Shown: piece by piece, positions 44,547 to 54,081 of the stretch
Numbering within the stretch: position 1 is the first letter of the stretch
How the letters are laid out: each line of letters starts with the position of its first letter
From: JACDAE01 sp963717195
GTDB lineage: Bacteria; Chloroflexota; Ktedonobacteria; Ktedonobacterales; Ktedonobacteraceae
Reading direction: 5' to 3'
NCBI GenBank assembly: GCA_963717195.1
Contig: CAVQVR010000001.1
Span: 434,001 to 498,000 of the forward strand
Length of the DNA: 64,000 bases
Translations under genes and position numbers: made by a program
Notes under the pieces: generated by a model
Seen by the model: the letters and a program-made list of their open reading frames with translations, nothing else
Told to the model about the DNA's origin: nothing
Databases searched by the model: none

Positions 44547-44630
44547 GGGCTTGTAAACGGCGCCCCTACAGGTGAGAGAGTGCAACCTTTGAACTCGGAC
44601 CCCATCTGTAGGGGCACCGTTTACAAGCCC
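44547..44630. repeat. Inverted pair of GGGCTTGTAAACGG repeats
   Basis: Arms 44547-44571 and 44606-44630 are 25-bp complements with one mismatch (GGGCTTGTAAACGG(C/T)GCCCC...). The same repeat occurs singly near 42811. It lies in the gap between the converging ClgR-like and GlsB-like genes and may act as their terminator. Confidence 0.7.
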
Positions 44631-44663
44631 GTGACGCCACCAACGAATGATGTTGGACAGGTT

Positions 44664-45008
44664 TTAGCGGAAGAGGCCGCGGCGACGTGGGCGGCGTGCG
44701 TAGGTACCACGGCGATAGTAGCGATCACGAGAAGGCCGATAGACGCGGCGATAGGCAAAGGCACTCCAGAGAGCGACGAGTAATGCGGCGACGAGAACAG
44801 AGGTAAAGAACGGAACCCCCGCAATAAGTGGGTCACCAGCGAAATGGATGCCGAGAACGCCGACAATCAGGAAGATGGCAATAAAGCCGATAACTGTGGC
44901 TCCAATGATCCCATCGGGAGCCCTTCTGCGTGCGATGAGTTCACCAAGGAAACCGACAATCAGGGAAATGATGATCCATACAAGCAGATTCTGGATGGTA
45001 ATATGCAT
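44664..45008 (-). CDS. GlsB/YeaQ/YmgE-family stress membrane protein
   Basis: 114 residues with three membrane helices: LLVWIIISLIVGFLGELIARR, GIIGATVIGFIAIFLIVGVLGIHF and FTSVLVAALLVALWSAFAY. The GxxGE...RR and GxxG pattern is typical of the transglycosylase-associated (GlsB/YeaQ) family. An Arg/Tyr-rich tail ends the protein. Start: ATG at 45008 with GAGGAGG nine bases upstream; the longer frame to 45098 has no site. Members are associated with general stress responses. Confidence 0.88.
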   Translation of the reverse strand: MHITIQNLLVWIIISLIVGFLGELIARRRAPDGIIGATVIGFIAIFLIVGVLGIHFAGDPLIAGVPFFTSVLVAALLVALWSAFAYRRVYRPSRDRYYRRGTYARRPRRRGLFR

Positions 45009-45218
45009 ATGGGTTTGACCTCCTCTATGAATTAAACAGAAATTATTTACAACTTCCCTGTTAACACGGGTAAGCGCGGCTTTTCGGTTCAAATCCATTT
45101 ACCATCATTGATGTATTTAGGATCTCGCACAATTGAGACACAACGAACGAGAAACATTCGGGCATCTCCCCTATGGAATGGTTATCCTGGGCAAGACGGG
45201 CGCGAAGTATGCAAGTCC

Positions 45219-45842
45219 CTACCTACGACGATCAGAGCGAAAGGATTTGCGTAGCAGGTAGGCAAAACCTCCAATAGTGATTACGATTACGGTGGTGATT
45301 GTCATAAGAAGTGCAGGAGAAGTGGTTGTTGCTTGCGGTGGGGATGGTATACGAGCGCGTTCAAGGGTTGTTTGAGCATGACGACGGGCAAGCTCAAGTA
45401 CGAGGCCCTCTTCACCCTTTGCCATAGCCCAGTGATGGTTTGCTGAAAAGATAGGCTTCATCACAAAGGAGAAATAGCGCAATAATGGTTTCTCAGCACT
45501 AATTTTCCAGTCGTAGGTGATATCTACCCAGGGACCATCTTGCTTAAAGGTCCAAATGCCACGACCTTCAAAGTCACCCTGAGCTACTAAGGTAAAGCCA
45601 TCATTGCGTACATCGGTAACGCGGAACTGCCAACGCAACGTATAGGGCAGCCAGCCTTTTGTGTAGAGATCAACAACTTTTCCCAGGCCTTTCGCGTTGC
45701 CTTTTTCCAGCACATCAACACGTAGATACACGGCGGGCCACCAGCGAGGCAGGTCTTCCGCAACATTGATGACATCAACTACCTCTTGCACGGTATCCTG
45801 AACACGCCAGTGAGTGATGAAATGATAATCTTTACTTGTCAC
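45219..45842 (-). CDS. SRPBCC-fold protein with C-terminal membrane anchor
   Basis: 207 residues. Residues ~1-150 match the START/polyketide-cyclase (SRPBCC) fold, which binds lipids or other hydrophobic ligands: HWRVQDTVQEVVDVINVAEDLPRWWPAVYL, TKGWLPYTLRWQFRVTDV, GRGIWTFKQDGPWVDITYDW. A helix at ~178-195 (LLMTITTVIVITIGGFAYLL) anchors the C-terminus, followed by RKSFRSDRRR. Start is GTG at 45842 with GGAGAG six bases upstream. Ligand unknown. Confidence 0.85.
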   Translation of the reverse strand: MTSKDYHFITHWRVQDTVQEVVDVINVAEDLPRWWPAVYLRVDVLEKGNAKGLGKVVDLYTKGWLPYTLRWQFRVTDVRNDGFTLVAQGDFEGRGIWTFKQDGPWVDITYDWKISAEKPLLRYFSFVMKPIFSANHHWAMAKGEEGLVLELARRHAQTTLERARIPSPPQATTTSPALLMTITTVIVITIGGFAYLLRKSFRSDRRR

Positions 45843-45963
45843 TGTTTTCTCTCCTATTCAAGAGCTTTTGCTCTTTTCATAGTACCTTAATGGCTTTCCA
45901 GCTTCCCTCATATTGTACACTAGAAGACACGACTGATTGTGGGCAAACGAGCGAGAGGAATGG

Positions 45964-46179
45964 ATGAACGATTTTGAGGCTTGGAATCGCCAAGTGATAG
46001 AGGAATTTCATGCGAACGAAGGTAAGGTAAACGGGAGCGATTCCTTGCTCTTATTGAGAACTACGGGGGCCAGAAGCGGTAAGCAGCGTGTCAACCCTCT
46101 GGCATACACAATGGCACCTTTTCTTGGACATGTACCGACGAGCAAGTATTATCAGGCCTCAATAAGCTCTCTGGTCTGA
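45964..46179 (+). pseudogene. Truncated F420-type nitroreductase (DDN family)
   Basis: The first ~60 residues (MNDFEAWNRQVIEEFHANEGKVNG...LLLLRTTGARSGKQRVNPLAY) match the N-terminus of the deazaflavin-dependent nitroreductase family, normally ~140 residues. Some residues before LLLLRTTG are missing, and after MAPFLG the homology ends in a 16-bp palindrome (46140-46191) that supplies the stop. The remaining ~70 residues, including the rest of the cofactor site, are absent. GAGAGG precedes the ATG at 45964. A remnant, probably non-functional. Confidence 0.75.
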
Positions 46180-46191
46180 TAATACTTGCTC
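46140..46191. repeat. Perfect 16-bp inverted repeat at the broken end of the DDN-like gene
   Basis: GAGCAAGTATTATCAG (46140-46155) and CTGATAATACTTGCTC (46176-46191) with a 20-base loop, followed on the + strand by AT-rich DNA ending in TTTTCTCTTTTTC. It may be a bidirectional terminator for the truncated gene and the convergent carbonic anhydrase gene, or a small insertion that truncated the former. Confidence 0.7.
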
Positions 46192-46223
46192 TGAAATAAT
46201 TTTCTCTTTTTCTCTTCCGGTTT

Positions 46224-46952
46224 TTAAGGAATGATAGTGACAGCTCCTGTATCAAGATCGTAGTAGGCTGCAACGAGAGCAAGCTTCTCACTCTTGATAG
46301 CATCGTTAATAATTGTGGATTGACGGAGCGCCTGAACGGTGCGCGTGGTATTGATGTGAACAGCGTTATTGACGAGGGTAGCCCCGGTACCTTTAGCCTC
46401 CAGCACAGCGGGGCGAATGTAATCAACGAGTGCCTTGATGCTACCTGGCGGCTCTTCATGGGTATTGATAGCCGTAATAGTAGCGGTGACGGCACCGCAA
46501 CGTTGGTGGCCGAGTACCACTAATAGAGGGATATTAACTTCTGCAACTCCGAACTCCAGGCTACCCAGAGCTGCCTGATCGATTACGTGAGCAGCCGTGC
46601 GAATCGTAAATATGTCACCCAGCCCACGGTCGAATAACAGCTCTGGTGGTACTCGTGAGTCGACGCAGCTAAATACAATTGCAAATGGGTTCTGTTTCTG
46701 TGCAACAGCAATACGGCGAGCACGGGTCTGATTGGGCCAGATAACCTTCCCTTTTTGAAAGCGAAGATTTCCTGCTTGTAGCAATTCTAGTGCTGCACTG
46801 GAGGCCGTGAAAGGATTTTCAAGCTTTGTGATAAGTGACGCTTCATCTGAAGGGATTGCAGGGAAATGACCCGTGAAACCGGCCAGACCTGCTCCTGCCA
46901 TGGTGATTCCTGAAACCTTTAAGAAATTCCTGCGTGATGGATCTACATGCAT
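46224..46952 (-). CDS. Tat-exported beta-class carbonic anhydrase
   Basis: 242 residues. An N-terminal twin-arginine signal (SRRNFLK, residues 6-12, then a hydrophobic stretch to ~30) predicts export folded with its metal. The beta-carbonic anhydrase core has CVDSR (C96, D98, R100) and GHQRCGAV (H149, C152), which together bind zinc and interconvert CO2 and bicarbonate. The 242 residues are normal including the signal. AAAGGAG lies about ten bases before the ATG. Probably monocistronic. Confidence 0.94.
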   Translation of the reverse strand: MHVDPSRRNFLKVSGITMAGAGLAGFTGHFPAIPSDEASLITKLENPFTASSAALELLQAGNLRFQKGKVIWPNQTRARRIAVAQKQNPFAIVFSCVDSRVPPELLFDRGLGDIFTIRTAAHVIDQAALGSLEFGVAEVNIPLLVVLGHQRCGAVTATITAINTHEEPPGSIKALVDYIRPAVLEAKGTGATLVNNAVHINTTRTVQALRQSTIINDAIKSEKLALVAAYYDLDTGAVTIIP

Positions 46953-47080
46953 GTTTATCTAGCTCCTTTCTTGATTTTGATTTCATTATAAAGACCTAGA
47001 AAAACTCTTCATGAGACACCCCGAAATTTCAAGGTTGAGGTAAAAATGAAGAGGGTTTTTTGTAAATATTGGAATTAAGC

Positions 47081-47115
47081 TGTAAATACTGAAATACGCA
47101 ATTTCAGTATTTACA
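47081..47115. terminator. 15-bp perfect hairpin after the Pnkp gene
   Basis: TGTAAATACTGAAAT (47081-47095) and ATTTCAGTATTTACA (47101-47115), 5-base loop, flanked by runs of T (47055-47061) and A (47115-47121). A third near-copy of the left arm lies at 47061-47076. Probably terminates the leftward Hen1-Pnkp transcript; its AT-richness is unusual here. Confidence 0.55.
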
Positions 47116-47163
47116 AAAAAACAGGCGAGATCGGTTCGACAGAGGCTCTCGATTTGCCAGTCA

Positions 47164-49731
47164 TTATAATCTTGGGTCAACGGGTTCGCTTTCCATAGCA
47201 AGGACGGCGAAGACGCATTCGTGCACACGGCGCAATGGCTCAGTACGGACGAACCGTTCAAGGGCTTCGACGCCGAGGGCGAACTCGCGCAGAGCAAGGG
47301 AACGTTTGGTGCTCAGGCCGCGAAAACGCAGGCGCTCAAGGTTTTCAGGAACATCGTATTCGGGACCGTAGATGATGCGCAGGTATTCGGGACCACGACA
47401 TTTTACGGCTGGCTGGATGACACCATGTGAGCCACGAACGATGAAGTCCAGAGGCTTGACGACCATGCCTTCGCCACCTTGCGCGGTAATATGTCTCCAC
47501 CAGGAAACACCTTGCTCCTGGCTCGTAGGATCGCTCACATCTACGGTGAGATAGGGAGTAGCAAGGAGCAACTGATTGTTGGCACGACAGATCTGTGCCA
47601 GGGTATTCATATGCCAGGCATGATCACGCTCAAAGTAGGTTGCTCCCTGCGTGGCTAAAAGATGGAACGGTGCCAGCTTGAGATCGGCAAGCGAGGAGAC
47701 GGGCCAGCAATAGAGACGATAGGCTTCGACGTATTGGGTAGCCAGAGTCTGGCGACGACGATAGGTATCGAGTAGCGCGGTAGTGTCTTGACCACGTTGC
47801 CGGGCTCTCTCAAGGAGGGTGACGGCCTCGCCCAGAGCTACGCGTGAAGCGGCACCAACGGCGGCATACTGCTGCAACAGGAGATTTTGCGCCTTTACCG
47901 ACCAGGGCATCAATTCGCAGTCCAGGCAGACCCAGTCGGTATGAAATTGTTCCCAGAAATTTGAAGCATCAAGGGCTGAGCGCAAAGAGATAAGCAGCGC
48001 GGTCTCCAGGTTACTCGAATCGAAGAAACGACGACCTGTACGCGTGTAGCAGATACCAATCCCCTCGTCAGTCACGCCGAAACGGGTACGTGCTACATCT
48101 TCATCGCGGCAAACGATTACTACAATACGTGAACCCATATGTTTCTGCTCACAAACAACCTGGGAAACACCTTCGTGACGATAATAAGCAAACGCCTCGG
48201 CAGGGTGTTCCAGCAAGCCGGGCTCCTTACTGGTTTCACACGGCGACATGGTGGGAGGGAGATAGATCAACCATTTTGGGTTGGCAGCAAAACGACTCAT
48301 GACCTCTAGAGCTGCTGTCGCGTTCTCTTCACGAATAATAATATTCGGCAACAGGCGCGTTGAGATGATACGTTTGCCAACCACGTCATCTATATCCAGA
48401 ACATCGTCGTGCTGCTGTTGAGCGGTGAGGGCAGGTGTTTGCTCTTTTTCAGACAGGAATGGCCTGGGCGATTCGCGATAGACACGCGCAGCCTGTATCG
48501 AGACCAGCTCTTTTTCAGGATAACGTAGAGCAGTCAGCTTGCCACCAAAGACACACCCGGTATCAATATTGATCGTGCGATTGAGCCATTCGGGTTCGGA
48601 AATTGTCGTGTGGCCGTAGACAACAAGGGCTTTCCCTCGATATTCAGCGGCCCAGTTGTGACGAATGGGCAGGCCAAGTTCATCGACTTCGCCGGTCGTT
48701 TCGCCATAGAGAGCAAATTCGCGTACAGCACGTGAGCTGCGGCCCTGCATTGCCTCTTTCATACCGGCATGAGCGACCACCAGTTTGCCATCATCAAGTA
48801 CATAGTGGCTGATAAGGCTATCCAGGAAGGTGATGATGCGGCTTTTGAATGCAAGCGGTTCCGCCTCCAGTTGCGCTAAAGACTCAGCAATGCCATGCGT
48901 GATACGTACATCACGGCCTTTCAGTTTACGTAACAATTTCATGTCATGGTTGCCGGGCACACACAAAGCGATACCAGAAGAGACCATATCCATAGCCAGG
49001 CGCAACACATTGGGTGTTGCGGGCCCACGATCAACCAGGTCGCCGAGGAAGACGGCTTTGCGCATTTGCGGATGGGAGACGCTGAAATGGACTTCTGGCT
49101 CCTCCTGGCGCGTAATTTCATAGCCCAAACGGATCAGTAGGGTGTGTAATTCATCGAAGCAACCATGCACATCACCAATAATATCGAAAGGGCCACGCTC
49201 ATATCTCAAATTAGTCCAGAGATGCTGGCGTTCGATCTCGGCGGCATTGACCTGATCGGGAGTTGTGAAGGTAGTAACGCTATGGAAGCCTTCTTCGCGC
49301 AGATGACGGACCGAGCGACGGAGTTGTATTGATTGTTGATGCACGACATGAGGACCGAAATTGCGATCCGGGCGCAGGCGATTGCGCTCCTGACAGAGAT
49401 GCTCTGGCAGGTTAAAAACCATTGCAGTCGCGAGACAATGATATTCACGGGCAAGAGCAAGCAGTGGCTTACGCGCCTCAGGCTGCACATTTGTGGCGTC
49501 AATGACGGTCAGCTTACCAGCGGCAAGACGTTTGGCAGCCACGAAATGCAGCACTTCAAAAGCGTCATGAGTCGCGCTCTGATCATTCTCATCATCAGAG
49601 ACAAGGCCACGACAGAAGTCAGACGAAAGCACCTCGGTGGCTTTGAAGTGCTGACGAGCAAAGGTAGACTTACCGGAACCGGAAGGGCCAACCAGGACTA
49701 CCAGGCAGAGTTCGGGAATAGTTATTTTCAT
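47164..49731 (-). CDS. pnkp: Bacterial polynucleotide kinase-phosphatase-ligase Pnkp
   Basis: An 855-residue three-domain RNA-repair enzyme. The 5'-kinase has its P-loop GPSGSGKS at 15-22. The 2',3'-phosphatase is a metallophosphoesterase with GDVHG 186-190, GDLVDRGP 230-237 and GNHD 260-263. The C-terminal adenylyltransferase has nucleophile K530 in EQKHMGSR, EGMVVKP 754-760 and VKCRG 776-780. All three active sites appear intact. Together with Hen1, the preceding gene (89-bp gap), it forms the known Hen1-Pnkp complex that heals, methylates and seals tRNAs cut by ribotoxins. Length and domain order match the family. Confidence 0.96.
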   Translation of the reverse strand: MKITIPELCLVVLVGPSGSGKSTFARQHFKATEVLSSDFCRGLVSDDENDQSATHDAFEVLHFVAAKRLAAGKLTVIDATNVQPEARKPLLALAREYHCLATAMVFNLPEHLCQERNRLRPDRNFGPHVVHQQSIQLRRSVRHLREEGFHSVTTFTTPDQVNAAEIERQHLWTNLRYERGPFDIIGDVHGCFDELHTLLIRLGYEITRQEEPEVHFSVSHPQMRKAVFLGDLVDRGPATPNVLRLAMDMVSSGIALCVPGNHDMKLLRKLKGRDVRITHGIAESLAQLEAEPLAFKSRIITFLDSLISHYVLDDGKLVVAHAGMKEAMQGRSSRAVREFALYGETTGEVDELGLPIRHNWAAEYRGKALVVYGHTTISEPEWLNRTINIDTGCVFGGKLTALRYPEKELVSIQAARVYRESPRPFLSEKEQTPALTAQQQHDDVLDIDDVVGKRIISTRLLPNIIIREENATAALEVMSRFAANPKWLIYLPPTMSPCETSKEPGLLEHPAEAFAYYRHEGVSQVVCEQKHMGSRIVVIVCRDEDVARTRFGVTDEGIGICYTRTGRRFFDSSNLETALLISLRSALDASNFWEQFHTDWVCLDCELMPWSVKAQNLLLQQYAAVGAASRVALGEAVTLLERARQRGQDTTALLDTYRRRQTLATQYVEAYRLYCWPVSSLADLKLAPFHLLATQGATYFERDHAWHMNTLAQICRANNQLLLATPYLTVDVSDPTSQEQGVSWWRHITAQGGEGMVVKPLDFIVRGSHGVIQPAVKCRGPEYLRIIYGPEYDVPENLERLRFRGLSTKRSLALREFALGVEALERFVRTEPLRRVHECVFAVLAMESEPVDPRL

Positions 49732-49820
49732 ATTTTACCTACCAGTCGTTATACATGTAATTATAAACAATTCACCAAATTACAGTGTAAAAAGGAAAAG
49801 AACAAAGTACTACTAATTAG

Positions 49821-51215
49821 TTATGAGGCGGAAAAAACGGCCATTTGCGATGGCGCACCTACCATAGCATCTTCTGCTCCCACCGGCAAGAAGTGCACTG
49901 TATAGCCAGATTTCACAGCGACAGATTGAGCCCACTGCTGAAATTGCTGGCGCGTCCACTCGAAGCGATGATCTTTGTGACGCAAGCTCCCTGCAGGAAG
50001 AGTTTCAAATTTTACATTATATTCGGAATTAGGCGTGGTAATTACCACTGTTGCGGGATGCGCGAACTCAAAGACAATACGCTCAAATGCTGCCAGGCGT
50101 GGAGGATCGAGATGTTCGATCACTTCTACCACTGCGGCGGCATCATACCCTTGCAAGCGCTTATCACGATACGTCAACGAGCCGTGGAGCAGCTTGATGC
50201 GCTCTTTCTGCCGCTCTGGTAAACGATCCAGGTGCAGACGACTACGAGCTATTTCCAGAGCGCGATAGGAGACATCCAGACCAAGGATATATGCAAAGGA
50301 GGCATCTTGCAGAAGCAACTTAAGCAGTTTTCCTTCACCGCAACCCAGGTCGAGAACACGTTTCGCGCCGCTCTGTTTCAGGGCCGTCATAACAGCTTGC
50401 AAGCGCTGGTTATGTAGACTGACGCGCTGCTCAATAGCAGTTTCTCCTGCATTAGCAGTCTCTTCTGCCACATCCTGCTCACTCTCCTCCTCGACAATAA
50501 GGCGTGCAATAGCGGTGCGAGCGAGATCGCGACGATGTTTGAGATAACGATAGGTAATCTGCTCACGCTCAGGATGGGTTTGCAGCCAGTCTTTGCCACG
50601 CCTGAGCAGTTTCTCAACCTCGTCATCGCCGATCCAATAATGTTTATCGTTATCCAGAACAGGGATCAGCACATACAGATGAGTCAAAAGATCGCTCAAG
50701 CGACAGGTAGCGTCCAGGGTAACAGTAAAGTAAGGACTGTTACCCCACGCGGGATAGGTCTCATCAAGCAGATGAGGAGTGGTGGTAACAGTGTAGCCCA
50801 GCGGTTCGAAGAGACGCCTGAGCCAGGATTCGCCGCCGTTTCGACTGGGAACGACTGCCAGTTGAGCCTGCAATGGGAGCGGCATCTTCACCAGATCAGG
50901 ATATTTCACACAATGACCGTTGATGGCGGACCCAAACACATCTGCAATAGCCACGCTCAGAAACGAGGAGGCAACATATGGGCGATCATTCACGTATTGC
51001 TCTAGAGCCTGCGAACGGTCGCGGTTGCGTACCAGGCGCACAGCATCGATATCGAGCAGGAGAGCGGCTGTACAACGTTCGACGGTTGCTTCAGGATAGA
51101 AAACATGCGCCTTCCCAAAAGGAAGCGAGAACGATTGCAAGCGCCCAGGATTTTTATGAAGGAGGTAGCCCAGATCCGTAGCGGGCTGATACGTTGTCGA
51201 GATGGTGAGCAACAT
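49821..51215 (-). CDS. hen1: 3'-terminal RNA ribose 2'-O-methyltransferase Hen1
   Basis: 464 residues. The N-terminal half (1-~240) is the bacterial Hen1 domain that enables Pnkp-mediated ligation: MLLTISTTYQPATDLGYLLHKNPGR...SFLSVAIADVFGSA. The C-terminal half is the methyltransferase: VLDLGCGEGK 287-296, LGLDVS, and the Mn-binding E364-V-I-E367-H368 with H416 in RHKDHRFEW. It methylates the 3'-terminal ribose at the broken RNA end so that the repaired junction resists re-cleavage. Start: ATG at 51215 with a weak AGGA site; the upstream in-frame codons to 51278 lack one. It is the first gene of the leftward repair operon. Confidence 0.95.
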   Translation of the reverse strand: MLLTISTTYQPATDLGYLLHKNPGRLQSFSLPFGKAHVFYPEATVERCTAALLLDIDAVRLVRNRDRSQALEQYVNDRPYVASSFLSVAIADVFGSAINGHCVKYPDLVKMPLPLQAQLAVVPSRNGGESWLRRLFEPLGYTVTTTPHLLDETYPAWGNSPYFTVTLDATCRLSDLLTHLYVLIPVLDNDKHYWIGDDEVEKLLRRGKDWLQTHPEREQITYRYLKHRRDLARTAIARLIVEEESEQDVAEETANAGETAIEQRVSLHNQRLQAVMTALKQSGAKRVLDLGCGEGKLLKLLLQDASFAYILGLDVSYRALEIARSRLHLDRLPERQKERIKLLHGSLTYRDKRLQGYDAAAVVEVIEHLDPPRLAAFERIVFEFAHPATVVITTPNSEYNVKFETLPAGSLRHKDHRFEWTRQQFQQWAQSVAVKSGYTVHFLPVGAEDAMVGAPSQMAVFSAS

Positions 51216-51416
51216 TGGCGTTCCTGCAATTCTAAAAAAACATCTACCTATTCCACAATATCTATATGTGAAGCCCAAAAAGAGCCCTGGTTCAACATGT
51301 GCGGTGTGCTGATTTTAACATTGTGTAACGATGTTTGCAACAGGTTATTGAAGGGATATTCTTGACATCCTTGCTACAATAATCTCGACATTAAAGTGGA
51401 GCGAACACGTAAAATA

Positions 51417-53951
51417 ATGATACAAGAGGAGCAAGCGATATTCCTCCAGAAAAGATTTAATAGATATTTCTATCAGAGCTTTCTGATAGAATATAACTTT
51501 TTCAATGAGGCGATTTAAGGTATTGCATCAGAAGACGAGCAGCAAACATATGCAACATTGATGCTCAGACGACTGATGGTGCTGTATTTTTTGCAGGGAA
51601 AGGGCTTACTCGATAACGACTTCTCTTATCTTGCCAACAGTTTGAAGTTGATACAAGAGAGGCAAGGCAAGGATCGTTTTTACCGTTTTTATCTACTTCC
51701 ACTGTTGCACGAGGGGAACGGCGTAGGGGCGTTCCCACGGATGGATGGAAAACCCAATATACCAGTGCTTGCACTCCCTCTTTTTCAAGTTCATCCTATT
51801 GAGCATAATACGTCTCATATTCAGATAGCGGATGATGCTTTTGCACGGCTTTTCGCATTTTTCGATAGGTATCAATGGAAATTGGAAGAAGGGAAGCAAG
51901 AAATAGCGCAGAATGAACTTTACCCCGAGATATTGGGAGGTATTTTTGAGCAGCAGATCAATCAGAAGCAGATGGGTGCGTACTATACGAAAGATGATGT
52001 AACAACTTATATCGCCAGAAGTACTATCCTTCCCTATCTGCTGCATACAGTTGAGGCCCAATATCCGGAGGAGTTTGTGGCGGGTTCTGCATTATGGCAA
52101 TTGCTACAGGCCAGGCCAGAGCGTTATATCTCCGAAGCTGTACAAAGCGAGCGTTATTTGCCAAAGGAGACGAAACGAGAATATGAGGGACGGCGTGCTT
52201 ACTATCACCGACTCTTAACACAATTGAAGGCAGGCCAGATACACAGTATTGATGATCTTATTACTTACAACCTTGATATTATGTACTTTGTACAGGATAG
52301 CATTGCCCATTGTGAGAAGCCAGAGATGCTCCTGGCCTTTTACCGAGGGATCGAGCAGATGAGCATCCTCGATCCCACATGTGGTTCGGGCGCGTTCCTT
52401 TTCGCAGCAGCCAACACGCTCGAACCACTCTACACAAATTGCCTCAACCGCATACAGAATCTTACAGACAAGGATATTCATTGCTCTCCCTCTAACTCGA
52501 CACCGGATGCTTGTTTTAACGAGGAGTGCCAGGAGAGCTACCATAGTATTCTCAAAAAGGTGGAGGAGTACCCAACGAGAAGGCATTTTATTCTCAGTAC
52601 GATTTAAATAATAATCTGTATGGGGTGGATATTATGGAAGAGGCCACGGAGTTGTGCAAATTGTGCCTTTTTCTGGCCCTGACAGGTTGTAGCGAGAAGG
52701 CGGAGGATGTACAGGCGTTTTCAAGCGTGAATTGGAATATCGTGTCAGGCAATGCTCTGGTGGGGTCAATTTATTGGGTTGAAGCGTTTCCTCATATTAT
52801 GAAAAAAGGTGGTTTTACTGTCATTGTAGGAAATCCGCCTTATATTGAGTACAGTAAAGTCAGACAGGAATACGTAGTGGCTGGATATGAAACACAGAGT
52901 TATGGAAATATATATGCCGCTGTTGTCGAGCGGTCCCTTTCATTATGTCGTCCTGGAAAGAGTTATCTGGGATTAATCGTTCCGTTAAGTGTCTGTGGAG
53001 GGGGACGTTTTGCGCAATTGAGGCGCACGATGACAGGCCAGTTAGCACAGCTCTGGCTTGCTAACTTTGAGATTTTTCCTAGCCGCCTGTTCGATGGTGC
53101 TTTCCAGCGGCTCTCGATAGTCATTGCGCAGCATGGCTTTTTGGGTAAAGGGGAGATACAGGGCGATGAATCGCTGGACGCGATAAATCGGGTCCCTACG
53201 ATTTTAGGGGAGATGAATATGGGGGAATGTACGATCTACACTACGAGAATACAACGCTGGTATGCGGTGGAACGTCCATATCTGATTGATCTGATGAGGT
53301 ATATCCATGCACAACGAACGGTTAAAGCAGGTGTGTTCCCCAAACTGGCGTCCTCACTGCAAGAGACGATTTTGCAAAAACTGGTTGAGAAAGCAGGGAG
53401 GCTCAGCATAGCAAGCGTGCTCTATCCACGTAGGACGGAGCAGTTTGTGTACTATCAGGAGGCGACGTAATTACTGGATGAAGGCAACATGTGTTGTTCC
53501 ATACTATAAGAAAAATGGAATGGTTATGGAACCGGCACATGGGAGATTTCTTTATTTTGGTGAGCGGAGAATGGCGCGGGTGGTTATGGCGGTGATGAAT
53601 AGTTCGCTGTTCTATGTGTGGTTTGCGACGTTTGCGGATGGGTTTCATCTTGCACATGGGCTGGTCAAGGAATTTCCGCTGGGGGAAGAGTTGTATGGAA
53701 GCGAGGATTTGGAGCGGCTTGCGATAAGGTTGGAAGAGGATATCAAGGTGCATACCAGTATAAGTACGCGCAATACGAAGGAGCATTCGATTGAGTTGGA
53801 GGAGTATCGGATGAGTGCTTCAAAGGGGATTCTAGATGAGATTGATAGAGTGTTGGGAAGATATTATGGATTGAGCAATGAAGAGATCGAGTTTGTGGTG
53901 AGTTATGATGGGAAGTATCGCATGGGAAAGGAAAATGAAATCGTAAACTAA
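51417..53951 (+). pseudogene. Broken adenine-N6 DNA methyltransferase gene
   Basis: A paralogue of the intact gene at 59614-62190. Starting at ATG 51417, 33 codons (MIQEEQAIFLQKRFN...) end in TAA at 51516; homology resumes in the same frame (GIASEDEQ...). The second part carries QMGAYYTKDDVTTYI and motif I LDPTCGSGAF. Frame is lost near 52590 and resumes at LYGVDIMEEATELCKL, motif IV NPPY and PLSVCGGG. It shifts again near 53465 to end at DEIDRVLGRYYGLSNEEIEFVV. One stop and two frameshifts make function unlikely. A 24-bp repeat (53176-53199) is inserted in frame. It diverges from hen1. Confidence 0.85.
53176..53199 (-). repeat. 24-bp repeat inserted within the methyltransferase pseudogene
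   Basis: Exact reverse complement of the 24-mer at 18695 and 60742 (core GGGACCCGATTTATCG on the minus strand). Read in the gene's frame it gives DAINRVPT, with no counterpart in the intact paralogue at that place. Confidence 0.8.
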
Positions 53952-54081
53952 TTTGACAAATGAGCATAGAGTGGCTATGCTTTCTAATAGAACCATCACT
54001 CTTCTCTCTGTCATTAAGAGGAGAGTGCATTTGATCATTGAATAGCGTTAAGGGAAACAGAAAAAACAGGGAGGTTACATG

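Noticed and set aside
46091..46495. 134-codon minus-strand frame overlapping the carbonic anhydrase gene
   Set aside because: It is out of frame with the clear beta-carbonic anhydrase and shows no independent features.
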